Origin: Mesorhizobium sp. M4B.F.Ca.ET.058.02.1.1
Lineage (GTDB): Bacteria > Pseudomonadota > Alphaproteobacteria > Rhizobiales > Rhizobiaceae
DNA length: 64,000 bases
NCBI RefSeq assembly: GCF_003952505.1
Contig: NZ_CP034450.1
Span: 5,911,001-5,975,000 of the forward strand
Direction of reading: 5' to 3'
Shown: positions 24,699-33,634 of the stretch, one piece after another
Numbering within the stretch: position 1 is the first letter of the stretch
How the letters are laid out: each line of letters opens with the position of its first letter
Program-made: the position numbers and the translations under genes
Notes under the pieces: generated by a model
The model's input: the letters and a program-made list of their open reading frames with translations, nothing else
Database searches by the model: none
Told to the model about the DNA's origin: nothing

Positions 24699-25646
24699 TT
24701 AGGCGAACGGCACCGCCGTGGTGCCCTTGGGCAGCTTCGCCTCATCGTCAGGCTCGACATGGATGGTGACGCGCACCGAGGGGATTTCGGCCTTCAGCGC
24801 GTCCTCGATGCGGTCGCAGATGACATGACTGTCGCCCACCGTCATACCGGCGTCGACGACCATGTGAAATTCGATGAAAGTGGCGCGGCCGGCGATGCGC
24901 GTCTTGAGGTCGTGCACCTCCAGCGCTCCCTTCGAATTGGCCGAGATGATGTCGCGGATGCGCATATGCTCCTGCGTATCCACGGCACGGTCCATGAGGC
25001 CGCTCAACGATTCTCCAGTAAGCTTCCAGCCCTGGTAGAGGATGTTGAGCGCCACGAGCAGCGCAAGCAGCGGGTCGAGAATCCGCCACCCAGTCATCAC
25101 CGCGGCAACAAGGCCGACGATGACGCCGACCGAGGTCAGCACGTCGGTCATGATGTGCTGACCGTCGGCGACCAATGCCGGCGATCGTTCGGCGCGGCCG
25201 TTGCGGATCAGCACCAAGGCCCATGCGGCGTTGACCACAGCAGCGCCGCCGTTGATCATCAAGCCCTCCCAGGGCTGTTCGATCAGTGCCGGGTTCTGCA
25301 GCGACTGCCACACCTTGGCTATGATCAGCATCGCCGCCACGACGATCAGCACGCCCTCGAGCACCGCCGAAAAATATTCGGCCTTGTGATGACCGAAAGG
25401 ATGGTCGCTGTCGGCTGGTTTGTGGCTGATGCGGATGGCCCAGAGAGCGGCGGTCGCCGTGATGACGTTGACGATCGATTCCAGCGCGTCGGAATAGAGG
25501 GCGACCGAGCCGGTCATCTGCCAGGCGACAAACTTCAACCCCATCACCAGGAAGGCGATGACGATCGACCAGAAGGCAAGGCTGGCGACCTTGCGCTTGG
25601 CTGCGGCTTTTGCCGCGGCCGCCGTCATGTCTTCCGTTGCGGCCAT
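24699..25646 (-). CDS. Cation diffusion facilitator family metal transporter
   Basis: A 315-residue CDF protein with about six transmembrane helices and a C-terminal cytoplasmic ferredoxin-like domain (about 215-305). Metal-site motifs are YSDALES in helix 2, HPFGHHKAEYFSA after it, and DGQHIMTDVLTS in helix 5 (an H/D pair rather than D/D). The C-terminal FIEFHMVVDAGMTV...DRIEDALKAEIP is typical. It exports divalent cations such as Zn, Fe or Mn; the metal cannot be chosen safely. It ends 5 bp before the trpE(G) stop region begins on the same strand. Confidence 0.9.
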   Translation of the reverse strand: MAATEDMTAAAAKAAAKRKVASLAFWSIVIAFLVMGLKFVAWQMTGSVALYSDALESIVNVITATAALWAIRISHKPADSDHPFGHHKAEYFSAVLEGVLIVVAAMLIIAKVWQSLQNPALIEQPWEGLMINGGAAVVNAAWALVLIRNGRAERSPALVADGQHIMTDVLTSVGVIVGLVAAVMTGWRILDPLLALLVALNILYQGWKLTGESLSGLMDRAVDTQEHMRIRDIISANSKGALEVHDLKTRIAGRATFIEFHMVVDAGMTVGDSHVICDRIEDALKAEIPSVRVTIHVEPDDEAKLPKGTTAVPFA

Positions 25647-25651
25647 CGCTG

Positions 25652-27841
25652 CTAGGCTGCCTTTTCCTTGGCCTTGCGCGGCAGATGCGCAACGATGTTC
25701 TCGATGATGCGCATGCCGGCATTGTGGCCGAGCGTCATGATCGATTCCGGATGGAACTGCACGGCGGCGATCGGCTCCTTGCGGTGCTCGAAGGCCATGA
25801 TGACGCCGTCCTCGGTCTCGGCGGTGACCAGGAAATCGTCGGGGAGGCGCACCGGATCGGCGAAGATCGAGTGGTAGCGGCCGACGGTCACTTCCTTGGG
25901 CAGGCCGGAGAAGATGACGCCGGGCTTGGAGACGCGGATGCGCGACGGCTTGCCGTGCATCGGTATATGCAACTGCCGGAGCTCGCCGCCATAGGCTTCA
26001 GCCAGCGCCTGCAGGCCGAGGCAGACGCCGAAGATCGGCAGGTCGCGGGCTCTTGCCTTCTTGATCGTGGCGGCGCAATCAAAGTCCTTCGGCGTGCCAG
26101 GGCCAGGCGAGAGCACGACGAGGTCCGGCTTCAGCCGCTCGAAAACCTCCTCCGGCACGGGCGTGCGCACGGTGGAAACATTGGCGCCGGTCTGGCGGAA
26201 GTAATTGGCGAGCGTGTGGACGAAGGAGTCCTCGTGGTCGACCAGGAGGATGTTGATGCCGTCGCCGACGCGCGCGGCGGTGCGTTCGGCGCCAACGGCA
26301 TTGCCGGTCTTGGCGTCGCGGATGGCGGATAGCATGGCGGATGCCTTCAGTTCGGTTTCGGCTTCTTCTTCCTCGGGAACGCTGTCGAAGAGCAGCGTGG
26401 CGCCTGCGCGTACCTCGGCGATGCCGTCCTTGATGCGGATGGTGCGCAGCGTCAGCCCGGTGTTCATGTCGCCGTTGAAGTTGACCATGCCGATCGCCCC
26501 GCCATACCAGGCGCGCGGGCTCTTCTCGTTCTGCTCGATGAAGCGCATGGCCCAGAGCTTCGGCGCGCCGGTGACGGTGACCGCCCAGGCATGCGACAGG
26601 AAGGCGTCGAAGGCATCCATGCCTTCGCGCAGCCGCCCCTCGATATGGTCGACGGTGTGGATCAGGCGCGAATACATCTCGATCTGGCGGCGGCCGATGA
26701 CACGCACCGAGCCCGGATCGCAGACGCGCGATTTGTCGTTGCGGTCAACGTCCGAGCACATGGTGAGCTCGGATTCGTCCTTCTTGGAGTTGAGCAGCTT
26801 CAGGATCTGCTCGGAGTCCGAAATGGCGTCGTCGCCGCGTTTGATCGTGCCCGAGATCGGGCAGGTCTCGACGCGCCGGCCGTTGACGCGCACGAACATC
26901 TCCGGCGAGGCGCCGATCAAATACTCGCCTTCGCCGAGGTTGATGAAGAAGGAATAGGGCGAGGGGTTGATCGCCTTCAGCTTGCGCGAAATCTCGGAAG
27001 GCTCGGTTTCGCAGCGCTCGTAGAACATCTGGCCGGGCACGACCTCGAACAGGTCGCCGCGCTTGAAGCTGTCCATCGCCCGGCGCACCAGGTTGGCGTA
27101 TTCGCCGGGCTCGTGGTCGCCGCGCGGCGGGATGCGGTCGGCGGTCCTGAACGGCTCGACGGCGGCGTCGCGCGGCAACCCCTCCGTCGAGAAACCCTTG
27201 CCGGAATAGTCATAGCGGTCGGTCCAGGCCTTGGTCGAATAGTGGTCGACGACCAAGATCTCGTCAGGCAGGAACAGCACCAGATCGCGCTGGCTCTCTC
27301 TGCGCTCGAGCTTGTAGTCGACCGGGTCGAACTGGAAGGCGAGATCGTAGCCGAAGGCGCCGTAGAGGCCTAGATTGGCGTCTTCCTCGGTCTTGAACAA
27401 AGCGGTAATGGCGCGCAGCACGGTGAATACCGAAGGTACGCGGCTGCGCTCTTCCTCGGTGAAGACGCGGCCTGGCTTGGCAACCTCGAGGCGGATGAGC
27501 CTTGGCGACGTTTCGGCGATGGAGACCTCGGCAAGACCGTCCAGCGCCTTGGCGATCACCGGCAAAAGCACTTCGCCGCGTCCGTTCAGCGCCTCGATGC
27601 GCATGGCGCGTCCGCGCGCGGAAATCACCAGCGGCGGATCAATGATGGCGGTGTCCCAGCGCGTGTAGCGGCCCGGATACTCGTAATTCGAGGAAAACAC
27701 CGCGCCGCGCCGGGAATTCAGCCCGTCGACATAGGCGTCGATGGCGCCTTCATAGGGCTGCTCCTGGCGGTCGCGGGTGATCGCCACGCCACCCGCTGTG
27801 ACGAAGCGCTCGGCCCCGTTGTCCAGAACTCTTGTCGTCAT
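25652..27841 (-). CDS. trpE(G): Fused anthranilate synthase TrpE-TrpG
   Basis: A 729-residue fusion. The TrpE part (about 1-510) has the chorismate-binding signature ([46 protein letters not shown]). The TrpG glutaminase (about 530-725) has the catalytic Cys in [12 protein letters not shown] and the His-Glu pair in [10 protein letters not shown]. Such fusion is the normal state in rhizobia. ATG 27841 is favoured: GGAG at 27848-27851 lies 6 bp upstream, inside an earlier in-frame ATG (27853). Expression is controlled by the trpL attenuator at 27905-28026. It commits chorismate to tryptophan. Confidence 0.95.
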   Translation of the reverse strand: MTTRVLDNGAERFVTAGGVAITRDRQEQPYEGAIDAYVDGLNSRRGAVFSSNYEYPGRYTRWDTAIIDPPLVISARGRAMRIEALNGRGEVLLPVIAKALDGLAEVSIAETSPRLIRLEVAKPGRVFTEEERSRVPSVFTVLRAITALFKTEEDANLGLYGAFGYDLAFQFDPVDYKLERRESQRDLVLFLPDEILVVDHYSTKAWTDRYDYSGKGFSTEGLPRDAAVEPFRTADRIPPRGDHEPGEYANLVRRAMDSFKRGDLFEVVPGQMFYERCETEPSEISRKLKAINPSPYSFFINLGEGEYLIGASPEMFVRVNGRRVETCPISGTIKRGDDAISDSEQILKLLNSKKDESELTMCSDVDRNDKSRVCDPGSVRVIGRRQIEMYSRLIHTVDHIEGRLREGMDAFDAFLSHAWAVTVTGAPKLWAMRFIEQNEKSPRAWYGGAIGMVNFNGDMNTGLTLRTIRIKDGIAEVRAGATLLFDSVPEEEEAETELKASAMLSAIRDAKTGNAVGAERTAARVGDGINILLVDHEDSFVHTLANYFRQTGANVSTVRTPVPEEVFERLKPDLVVLSPGPGTPKDFDCAATIKKARARDLPIFGVCLGLQALAEAYGGELRQLHIPMHGKPSRIRVSKPGVIFSGLPKEVTVGRYHSIFADPVRLPDDFLVTAETEDGVIMAFEHRKEPIAAVQFHPESIMTLGHNAGMRIIENIVAHLPRKAKEKAA

Positions 27842-27904
27842 TGCCGTCTCCATCAGCGTCTTGCTATTTCAGCTTCTTGGGGCAACGGACCCGGGGATGG
27901 CTTC

Positions 27905-27945
27905 AAAAAACAAATGGCCGCCCGGACATTCCGTTGCGGCCACCC
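27905..27945 (-). terminator. trp attenuator terminator
   Basis: On the minus strand the transcript reads GGTGGCCGC, loop, GGGCGGCCA and then TTTGTTTTTT: a strong stem followed by a U tract, 37 bp after the trpL stop. This is the classical attenuator placed between trpL and trpE(G). Confidence 0.88.
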
Positions 27946-27981
27946 TCTCTTTTCACGCGCACGCGTTCGAACAGGCCGCTG

Positions 27982-28026
27982 TCAGCGAGCCCACCACCAA
28001 ATGGTCTTGTTCGAGCGCATGTTCAT
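27982..28026 (-). CDS. trpL: trp operon leader peptide TrpL
   Basis: A 14-residue peptide, MNMRSNKTIWWWAR, with three consecutive Trp codons (TGG TGG TGG) near its end. Stalling of the ribosome at these codons when Trp-tRNA is low would prevent the terminator at 27905-27945 and allow trpE(G) transcription. The size and the WWWAR ending match peTrpL of Sinorhizobium. A promoter placed so that transcription could begin at the start codon suggests a leaderless message, as in that species. Confidence 0.9.
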   Translation of the reverse strand: MNMRSNKTIWWWAR

Positions 28027-28033
28027 GGCGATT

Positions 28034-28062
28034 CCCATAGCGGCGAATGGTCGGCCGCGCAA
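28034..28062 (-). promoter_or_regulatory. Predicted trpL promoter
   Basis: Minus-strand TTGCGC (28057-28062) and TATGGG (28034-28039) are separated by exactly 17 bp. The -10 element ends 7 bp before the trpL ATG at 28026, so initiation at the ATG itself is expected. Motif match only. Confidence 0.5.
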
Positions 28063-28097
28063 CTGGATTCCACGAGGCTGGTAAAAGCCTCGCTCGC

Positions 28098-29153
28098 TTA
28101 GTCCTCCAGCGTCCCCGACCTTGCATCGTCGCTTCTCCTGTCGCCAACCAGCTTCAGCAGGTCCTCGCCGGCGCGGATGATGCGCCGCGAACGCCTCGTC
28201 AGGATGAGGCCGGCCTGGGGCGCGAACACTTCCGTGCTGCCGCCCGTTTCGCCCGGGGCGTGGACGATTTTGGCGAGCCGCGCGCCCTTGGCGACGCGGT
28301 CGCCGGGCTTCACGTCATAGACGACCGCGCCACCCTTCGGCGCCGGCATCATGTCGATGTTTTCCAGCGGCGCCACGGTGCCGGTGAAGGGGCCGGGCGT
28401 GGCCAAGGCGGGGTCGGTGACAACGCCGCGCGCGACCAGCAGCCGATAGAGCCCCTCGGCATCGGAAGCGGCCAATTCGCCGTCGACGTCGAGCACGCCG
28501 CGATATTCGACCGTGGTGGCGACCCGCCGGTCGAAACGCGCCACATCCGCCGGGACATTCTGATAAGGCATGATCGAGGCGCCCTCGAAGGTGCCGTCGG
28601 TGTCCTCGTTCCACAGCAGCACCGCATCGACGCCCATGGCCGCCGCGCAATCGGCCATCGCCGGCCACAGGCTGGCGTGGATGTAGAGGTAGGGCAGGCC
28701 CTCGTCGTCGCAATGCAGGTCGAGCACGATGTTGTGGCCGAGCGAGAGCTGCAGCAGCCTGATCTTCAGCCGTTGGTCGGGCGTGCCGAGCCTGGTATCG
28801 GGCAAGAGCGAAGCGTCCGGTGCGGCAAGCAGCGGAAAGCCGCGGTTGAAGTTGTTGCGCGTGCCGAGATGGAAGCGGCCCTGATGTTCGCCGAAATGGT
28901 ACTGGGCGCGACCGATCGGGTTGGCCCAGGGCACGATGGTGATGTCGCCCCTGATGCGGCCCTCGGCCTCGGCTCTTGCGAGCATCGGCATCAGCGCGTC
29001 GATGGCGACCACGCCCGGCAGTTCGCCGGCATGGAGCGCCGCCTGCAGATAGGCCGAAGGTCCCGCCTTGTCCGTTCCCGCGAAGCGGATCACCGGAAAT
29101 TCGTAGGAAATGCCCTCGCCTTCGCCAGCGATGCGTTCGATCGTTTTCTGCAT
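28098..29153 (-). CDS. Succinylglutamate desuccinylase/aspartoacylase family metallohydrolase
   Basis: A 351-residue zinc deacylase of the AstE/AspA (M14-like) family. Metal and catalytic regions: ALHAGELPGVVAIDALMPML (H-x-x-E), VPWANPIGR, RNNFNRGFPLL and LDLHCDDEGLPYLYIH. A C-terminal beta domain (AVVYDVKPGDRVAKGARLAKIVH) is typical of the subgroup near ectoine or N-acyl amino acid deacylases. ATG 29153 has GGAGG about 5 bp upstream; a start at 29186 is less likely. Substrate unknown. Confidence 0.88.
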   Translation of the reverse strand: MQKTIERIAGEGEGISYEFPVIRFAGTDKAGPSAYLQAALHAGELPGVVAIDALMPMLARAEAEGRIRGDITIVPWANPIGRAQYHFGEHQGRFHLGTRNNFNRGFPLLAAPDASLLPDTRLGTPDQRLKIRLLQLSLGHNIVLDLHCDDEGLPYLYIHASLWPAMADCAAAMGVDAVLLWNEDTDGTFEGASIMPYQNVPADVARFDRRVATTVEYRGVLDVDGELAASDAEGLYRLLVARGVVTDPALATPGPFTGTVAPLENIDMMPAPKGGAVVYDVKPGDRVAKGARLAKIVHAPGETGGSTEVFAPQAGLILTRRSRRIIRAGEDLLKLVGDRRSDDARSGTLED

Positions 29154-29254
29154 GGAGGCCTCCGGGAAAGAGGCGAACCCATGCACTTTTGCGATTGCGC
29201 TGTCGATTGGTCCAGGCCGAGGCGCTATGGGCGCAAACCACGCCGATGGCGGCT

Positions 29255-30631
29255 CTAGGCCAGCGGCTTCAGCTCCTGGGCTATGGTCGGCAGAAGCTCG
29301 GAGACGTTGGGGTGGATGTGCATGGCACGCGCCAGCGTCGATATCGGCGCCTTGGCATACATCAGGTCGAGCACCGAGTGGATCACCTCGTCGCCGCCCG
29401 GTCCGAGCACCGAGCAGCCGAGGATCTCCCCGGTGTCGGCGTCGGCCAGGATCTTCATGAAGCCCTGCGTCTCGCCCTTTTCCACGGCGCGGCCGACGCG
29501 GGTCATCGGCCGCTGGCCGACCAGCGCGCGGCGGCCGGATTTCCTCACCGCGGCCTCGGTCATGCCGCAGCGGCCGAGGGGCGGATCGATGTAGAGCGCA
29601 TAGGCCTCGATGCGGTCGCTGACCTTGCGCGGATCATTGTCGAGCAGGTTGGCGGCGACGATCTCGAAATCGTTGTAGGAGGTATGGGTGAAAGCGCCCT
29701 TGCCGTTGCAATCGCCCATCGCCCAGATGCCGGGCACGCCGGTGCGCAACTGGTCGTCGACGACGATGAAACCGCGCTTGTCGACCTCGACGCCGGCCTT
29801 GTCGAGGCCGAGATCGTCGGTATTGGGGTTGCGGCCAAGCGCCAGCAGCACATGCGAGCCGATCGCCGGCGGCTGATCGGCGGAAAAGGTGACGGCGACA
29901 TCGCCGCCCTGCTTGGCAAAACTGATGTCGTCGGCGCCGAGATGCACCGTGATGCCTTCGTCCTGGAGGATCGACAGGATGGCGGCCGAGACGTCCTCGT
30001 CCTCGCGACCGGTCAGCCGCGGGCTCTTCTCGATCACCGTCAGCTCGGATCCGAAGCGGCGGAACATCTGCGCGAATTCGAGCGAGATGTAGCTGCCGCC
30101 GACGACGACGAGATGGCGGGGCAGCACGTCGAGATCCATCATCGAGGAATTGGTGAGGTAAGGCACCTCCTCGACGCCGGGCAGGTCGGGAACGGCGGCG
30201 CGGCCGCCGGTGTTGAGGAATATCTTCGGCGCGGTCAGCAGTTCGTCGCCGACGCGCACGGTGTTGGCGGATTCGAAACGCGCATGGCCGCGGTAGAGCG
30301 TGCACTTCTCCATGCCGGCGATCCAGGTTTCCAGCCCTGTGCGGGAAGCGCCCGACACCTTGTCCTTGCGCGCCTTGATCGCTTTGTAGTCGACGCCCAC
30401 CGGGCCGGATAAGGTCACGCCATAGTCGGCGGCGCGGCGCGCGAGATGGGTGGCGTAGGCGCTCGCCACCATCGTCTTGGTCGGGATGCAGCCGGTGTTG
30501 ACGCAGGTGCCGCCGACGAGCTTGCGCTCGACCAGCGCCACGCTCATGCCGGCCGCGTTCAGCCGGCCGGCGAGCGGCGTGCCGGCCTGGCCGGCGCCGA
30601 TGATGATGGCGTCGAAGGCCTTGGCCGTCAT
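29255..30631 (-). CDS. FAD-dependent pyridine nucleotide-disulfide oxidoreductase (mercuric reductase-like)
   Basis: A 458-residue flavoprotein of the glutathione reductase/lipoamide dehydrogenase class I family. It has the FAD Rossmann motif IIIGAGQAGTPLAGRL, redox-active pair GGTCVNTGCIPTK, NAD(P) motif VVVGGSYISLEFAQM, second FAD motif IWAMGDCNGKGAFTH, and the C-terminal interface HIHPNVSELLPT with His. No extra N-terminal HMA domain or C-terminal Cys pair as in true MerA, so mercury reduction is unlikely. Its ATG overlaps the stop of the upstream DUF4126 gene (ATGA), showing co-translation. Confidence 0.9.
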   Translation of the reverse strand: MTAKAFDAIIIGAGQAGTPLAGRLNAAGMSVALVERKLVGGTCVNTGCIPTKTMVASAYATHLARRAADYGVTLSGPVGVDYKAIKARKDKVSGASRTGLETWIAGMEKCTLYRGHARFESANTVRVGDELLTAPKIFLNTGGRAAVPDLPGVEEVPYLTNSSMMDLDVLPRHLVVVGGSYISLEFAQMFRRFGSELTVIEKSPRLTGREDEDVSAAILSILQDEGITVHLGADDISFAKQGGDVAVTFSADQPPAIGSHVLLALGRNPNTDDLGLDKAGVEVDKRGFIVVDDQLRTGVPGIWAMGDCNGKGAFTHTSYNDFEIVAANLLDNDPRKVSDRIEAYALYIDPPLGRCGMTEAAVRKSGRRALVGQRPMTRVGRAVEKGETQGFMKILADADTGEILGCSVLGPGGDEVIHSVLDLMYAKAPISTLARAMHIHPNVSELLPTIAQELKPLA

Positions 30632-31089
30632 GCCACGGCCGCCACGATCAGCAGGCCGCCGATGATCGCCGCGGCGTCCTCGATGAAGGCAGCGGGCGGG
30701 TCCTTGCCGAAAGCCGCCGCCAGTCGGCCGCGGAACTCGGCGCCGCCGAGCGTGCCGATCACGGCGCCGATGGCGCCGGCAATCAGGCCACCGATGATGG
30801 CGCCGCCGGTCGCGCCGAACACCGCGCCGCAAAAGGCGCCGATGATGACGCGGGCGCCGAACTGCTGCGGCACCTTGCGGCTCGGCGTCGACGGCAGCTG
30901 GTCGGTGATCAGCTCGACGACCCCCAGGATGGTGGAAATGCCGAGGGCGATCCAGTGCCCCATGAAACTCGCCCAGGTGCCGGCGACCGGCAGCCAGCCG
31001 AGCCAGGCGCCCCAGGCGGTGACGGCAAGTGCCGTTCCGGCGCGGAGCCCGGCAACGACCCCGATCAGCAATGCAAGCAGATAAAGCAT
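30628..31089 (-). CDS. DUF4126-type small membrane protein
   Basis: A 153-residue glycine- and alanine-rich membrane protein with about four hydrophobic helices: LYLLALLIGVVAGLRAGTALAVTAWGAW (N-terminal), ALGISTILGVVELITDQLP, ARVIIGAFCGAVFGATGGAIIGGLIAGAIGAVIGTLGG and AAIIGGLLIVAAVA. The glycine-zipper-like helix and length fit the DUF4126 family. Function unknown. It overlaps the oxidoreductase gene by 4 bp, so the two form an operon. Confidence 0.8.
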   Translation of the reverse strand: MLYLLALLIGVVAGLRAGTALAVTAWGAWLGWLPVAGTWASFMGHWIALGISTILGVVELITDQLPSTPSRKVPQQFGARVIIGAFCGAVFGATGGAIIGGLIAGAIGAVIGTLGGAEFRGRLAAAFGKDPPAAFIEDAAAIIGGLLIVAAVA

Positions 31090-31220
31090 GATTGACCCCC
31101 TCGATGTCAGGACCTCGCACTGTCCGGCGCGAGCAAGCTAGCATAGGCCGGACATTTGGCCAGCAGGCTTTCGCCCAGCAAAGGATTGTGCTTTGGCAGT
31201 AATTCGATGGAGACGCGGCC

Positions 31221-31778
31221 ATGACGGCAAGTGAGCGCATGAAGATGGCGGCGGGCGAGTGGTACACTTGCCTCGATCAGGAACTGGAAGCGCTGCGCGT
31301 CGCCGCGCGCGATGCGGTGTTCGAGCACAACGGCCTGCCGCCCCGGCAACGCGGCGACATCGGCCCGGCATTGCGGTCATTGTTGGGAAGCACGGGCGAG
31401 GGGGCGCGCATAGAGGGGCAGTTCCACTGCGCCTACGGGTTCAACCTCTTTCTCGGCGATGGTGTCTTCCTCAATGCCGGCTGCACGGTCCTCGATACGG
31501 CGCCGGTGCGCATCGGCAAGCGGACGTTGCTCGGGCCTAATGTGCAGATCTACTGCGCCGAGCATCACAGGGAGGCTGCAGCAAGGCAGGCGGGGCTGGA
31601 GATCGCCAAGCCGGTGACGATCGGCGCCGATGCCTGGATCGGCGGCAGCGCCATCATCCTCGGCGGCGTCACGATCGGCGATGGTGCCATCGTTGGCGCT
31701 GGCGCCGTGGTTACCCGCGACGTCGCAGCGAACACCACGGTGGTCGGCAATCCGGCGCGTCCGGTCAGGCAGCGTTGA
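31221..31778 (+). CDS. Sugar O-acetyltransferase (LacA/Maa/NodL-like)
   Basis: A 185-residue left-handed beta-helix acetyltransferase. The N-terminal Mac domain (SERMKMAAGEWYTCLDQELEALRVAARDAVFEHN) is followed by hexapeptide repeats, the catalytic His in IYCAEHHREAAAR, and the closing coil GADAWIGGSAIILGGVTIGDGAIVGAGAVVTRDVAANTTVVGNPAR. Closest to maltose/galactoside acetyltransferases; NodL is in the same family but there is no nod context here. It is divergent from the DUF4126 operon. Confidence 0.9.
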   Translation: MTASERMKMAAGEWYTCLDQELEALRVAARDAVFEHNGLPPRQRGDIGPALRSLLGSTGEGARIEGQFHCAYGFNLFLGDGVFLNAGCTVLDTAPVRIGKRTLLGPNVQIYCAEHHREAAARQAGLEIAKPVTIGADAWIGGSAIILGGVTIGDGAIVGAGAVVTRDVAANTTVVGNPARPVRQR

Positions 31779-31796
31779 GCGGCTTGCCCGTTCGGG

Positions 31797-32789
31797 TCAA
31801 AACATTGCGGCGTGTGTCGGCCTTTTGGCGCCGGCACTCCTGGAGAACTCGCGCCGATATTGCATCGGCGAGGTCTTGAGCCGCGCCGAAAAATGCTGGC
31901 GCAGCGAGGTGGCGCTGCCGAAGCCGACTTCGAAGGCCACCGTATCCATCGATTTCTCCGTCGCCTCCAGCAGCCTCTGCGCCAGCGCGATCCGCTGGTC
32001 GGCCAGCCAGTCGCCGAAGCTGGTGCCGATCGACTTCTGGAAGCGGCGCGTGAAGGTGCGGCGGGTGAGGCCGGCCGCCTCGGCGACGCTGTCGAGGCTG
32101 TGCGCCTCGCCGAGCGTCGCCCGCACCTTGTCGAGGGCCTGCGCGAACCGGTCGGCGGTCGAGGTCGGCGCCAGCGGGCGCTCGATGAATTGCGCCTGGC
32201 CGCCTTGCCGGTGCGGCGACAGCACGACGTGGCGGGCAAGCCGCAACGCCACTTCCGCGCCGTAGCGGGCGCGCACGATATGCAGGCAGCAGTCGAGGCC
32301 GGCGGCGACACCGGCCGAGGTTACGATGTCGCCGTCGTCGACATAGAGCACGTCGGCATCGACGGCGATGTCGGGATGGAGCGTCTGCAGCCTGTCCGTA
32401 TAGGCCCAATGCGTCGCTGCCTTGCGTCCGCCGAGCAGTCCCGCGGCGGCGATGGCGAAGGTGCCGAGGCACAGTCCCACGATCAGCGCGCCGCGCCGGT
32501 GGGCGCGGCCGAGCGCCTCGACCAGCACCGCCGGAAGCGGGTCTTCGAGATCCTTCCAGCTTGGAATGATGACGATGTCGGCATCGTCGAGTGCCGCAAG
32601 CCCATGCGGGACGGCGATGGTCAGCCCGGCGTCGGTGTGGATCGGTCCCTCCTCCATGGCGCAGACGCGGAAATCGAAGCGCGGCAGGCCGAGCCTGGTG
32701 CGGTCCGTGCCGAACACGAGGCAAGGCACGGAGAGGTGGAAGGGGCTGATGCCGTCGAAGGCGATGACGGCGACGATCGGGTCGGCCAT
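31797..32789 (-). CDS. GlxA-like AraC-family regulator with DJ-1/PfpI domain
   Basis: A 330-residue regulator: an N-terminal DJ-1/PfpI-like sensing domain (about 1-190) with LIVGLCLGTFAIAAAGLLGG carrying the nucleophile-elbow Cys, and a C-terminal AraC pair of helix-turn-helices (about 225-320; VAEAAGLTRRTFTRRFQKSIGTSFGDWL and VAFEVGFGSATSLRQHFSARLKTSP). ATG 32789 has CGGAG 5 bp upstream. It is divergent from the cysteine hydrolase gene, and a symmetric site lies between them, so that gene is its probable target. Confidence 0.9.
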   Translation of the reverse strand: MADPIVAVIAFDGISPFHLSVPCLVFGTDRTRLGLPRFDFRVCAMEEGPIHTDAGLTIAVPHGLAALDDADIVIIPSWKDLEDPLPAVLVEALGRAHRRGALIVGLCLGTFAIAAAGLLGGRKAATHWAYTDRLQTLHPDIAVDADVLYVDDGDIVTSAGVAAGLDCCLHIVRARYGAEVALRLARHVVLSPHRQGGQAQFIERPLAPTSTADRFAQALDKVRATLGEAHSLDSVAEAAGLTRRTFTRRFQKSIGTSFGDWLADQRIALAQRLLEATEKSMDTVAFEVGFGSATSLRQHFSARLKTSPMQYRREFSRSAGAKRPTHAAMF

Positions 32790-32817
32790 GGGAGCTCCGG
32801 GAGAAAACAGACAAGAT

Positions 32818-32852
32818 TGTCCCAATTCTTTCGAATGAAGTCAATCGGGACA
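32818..32852. promoter_or_regulatory. Candidate operator between GlxA-like regulator and hydrolase
   Basis: TGTCCCAATT (32818-32827) and AATCGGGACA (32843-32852) form an inverted repeat matching at 9 of 10 positions, with centres 25 bp apart. It sits in the 125-bp divergent gap. Binding by the GlxA-like protein is an inference. Confidence 0.5.
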
Positions 32853-32914
32853 CTTTTGCCGCGTTGGCGCCGGGCCTAGCTTCTGCCTATCAACCCGGTC
32901 GAAAGGAGATCGCC

Positions 32915-33562
32915 ATGTCCGCACCAGCCATTAGCACCCAGCCGCGCCGCGCCCTCGTCGTCGTCGACGTCCAGAACGACTATGATGGCGGCAATCTCGC
33001 CATCCAGCATCCGCCGTTCCGCGACAGCGTCGTCAATGTGGCGCACGCCATGGACGCGGCGGCGGAAGCCGGCGTCAAGGTAGTGGTCATCAAGCAGATG
33101 GCGCCGGAGACCTCGCCGATCTTCGCCAAGGGAAGCCATGGCGGCGAGCTGCATCCCGAGATCGCCAGGCGAAGCCGCGACCATTATGTCGAGAAGACGC
33201 TGCCCTCAGCCTTCACCGGCACCGATCTCGAGGCGTGGCTGCGCGCCAATGCCATCGATACGATCGCGGTCGTCGGCTACATGACGCACAATTGCGACCT
33301 GTCGACCATCATCCATGCCGTGCATATGGGCTTTGCTGTGGAGTTCCTGTCCGACGCCAGCGGCTCGGTGCCTTACGCCAACAGCGCCGGCTATGCTTCT
33401 GCCGAGGACATCCACCGCGTGGTCACCATCATCCTGCAGTCGCGCTTCGCGGCGGTGCTCAAGATCGCCGAGTGGGTCGACTGCCTGAAGACCGGCGCTT
33501 TGCCGGAACGCGACACGATCTTTGCTTCCAACCAGCGCGCGCTGGCGCGCAATGCAGCTTAG
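32915..33562 (+). CDS. Isochorismatase-like cysteine hydrolase
   Basis: A 215-residue cysteine hydrolase. The triad is visible: Asp in VVVDVQNDYDGGNL, Lys in DHYVEKTLPSAF and Cys in VVGYMTHNCDLST, with the cis-peptide position before it. Members act on isochorismate, nicotinamide, N-carbamoyl compounds or peroxyureidoacrylate; this one cannot be assigned. ATG 32915 has GAAAGGAGA upstream. The end of the gene is followed by a strong terminator shared with fhs. Confidence 0.9.
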   Translation: MSAPAISTQPRRALVVVDVQNDYDGGNLAIQHPPFRDSVVNVAHAMDAAAEAGVKVVVIKQMAPETSPIFAKGSHGGELHPEIARRSRDHYVEKTLPSAFTGTDLEAWLRANAIDTIAVVGYMTHNCDLSTIIHAVHMGFAVEFLSDASGSVPYANSAGYASAEDIHRVVTIILQSRFAAVLKIAEWVDCLKTGALPERDTIFASNQRALARNAA

Positions 33563-33583
33563 CCGCGCTCAAATCCGCAAATG

Positions 33584-33618
33584 AAAAGGGCGCCGCGAAA
33601 GCGGCGCCCTTTGTTTTC
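33584..33618. terminator. Bidirectional terminator between hydrolase gene and fhs
   Basis: AAAAGGGCGCCGC-GAAA-GCGGCGCCCTTTG followed by TTTTC: a perfect 9-bp GC stem with a GAAA tetraloop, flanked by A and T tracts. It fits between the two convergent genes. Confidence 0.9.
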
Positions 33619-33634
33619 GCAGCCGAAAGGAAGC

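Larger units (their letters stand above)
27905..28026 (-). ncRNA. trpL leader transcript (rnTrpL-type attenuator RNA)
   Basis: The region from the trpL start to the attenuator would be released as a short RNA of about 120 nt when tryptophan is sufficient. In Sinorhizobium meliloti the equivalent RNA (rnTrpL) is a trans-acting small RNA and the peptide peTrpL also has a function. The same layout is visible here; the trans role is inferred from that species. Confidence 0.65.

Noticed and set aside
29255..30631. Mercuric reductase MerA
   Set aside because: Only the general disulfide-reductase core is present; the C-terminal Cys pair and mer genes are missing.
30632..31267. N-terminal extension of the disulfide reductase ORF to 31267
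   Set aside because: The upstream part is the DUF4126 gene read in another frame; the flavin domain begins at 30631.
31221..31778. Nodulation gene nodL
   Set aside because: The protein is in the same acetyltransferase family, but there is no nod box or other nod gene; a general LacA/Maa-type call is safer.
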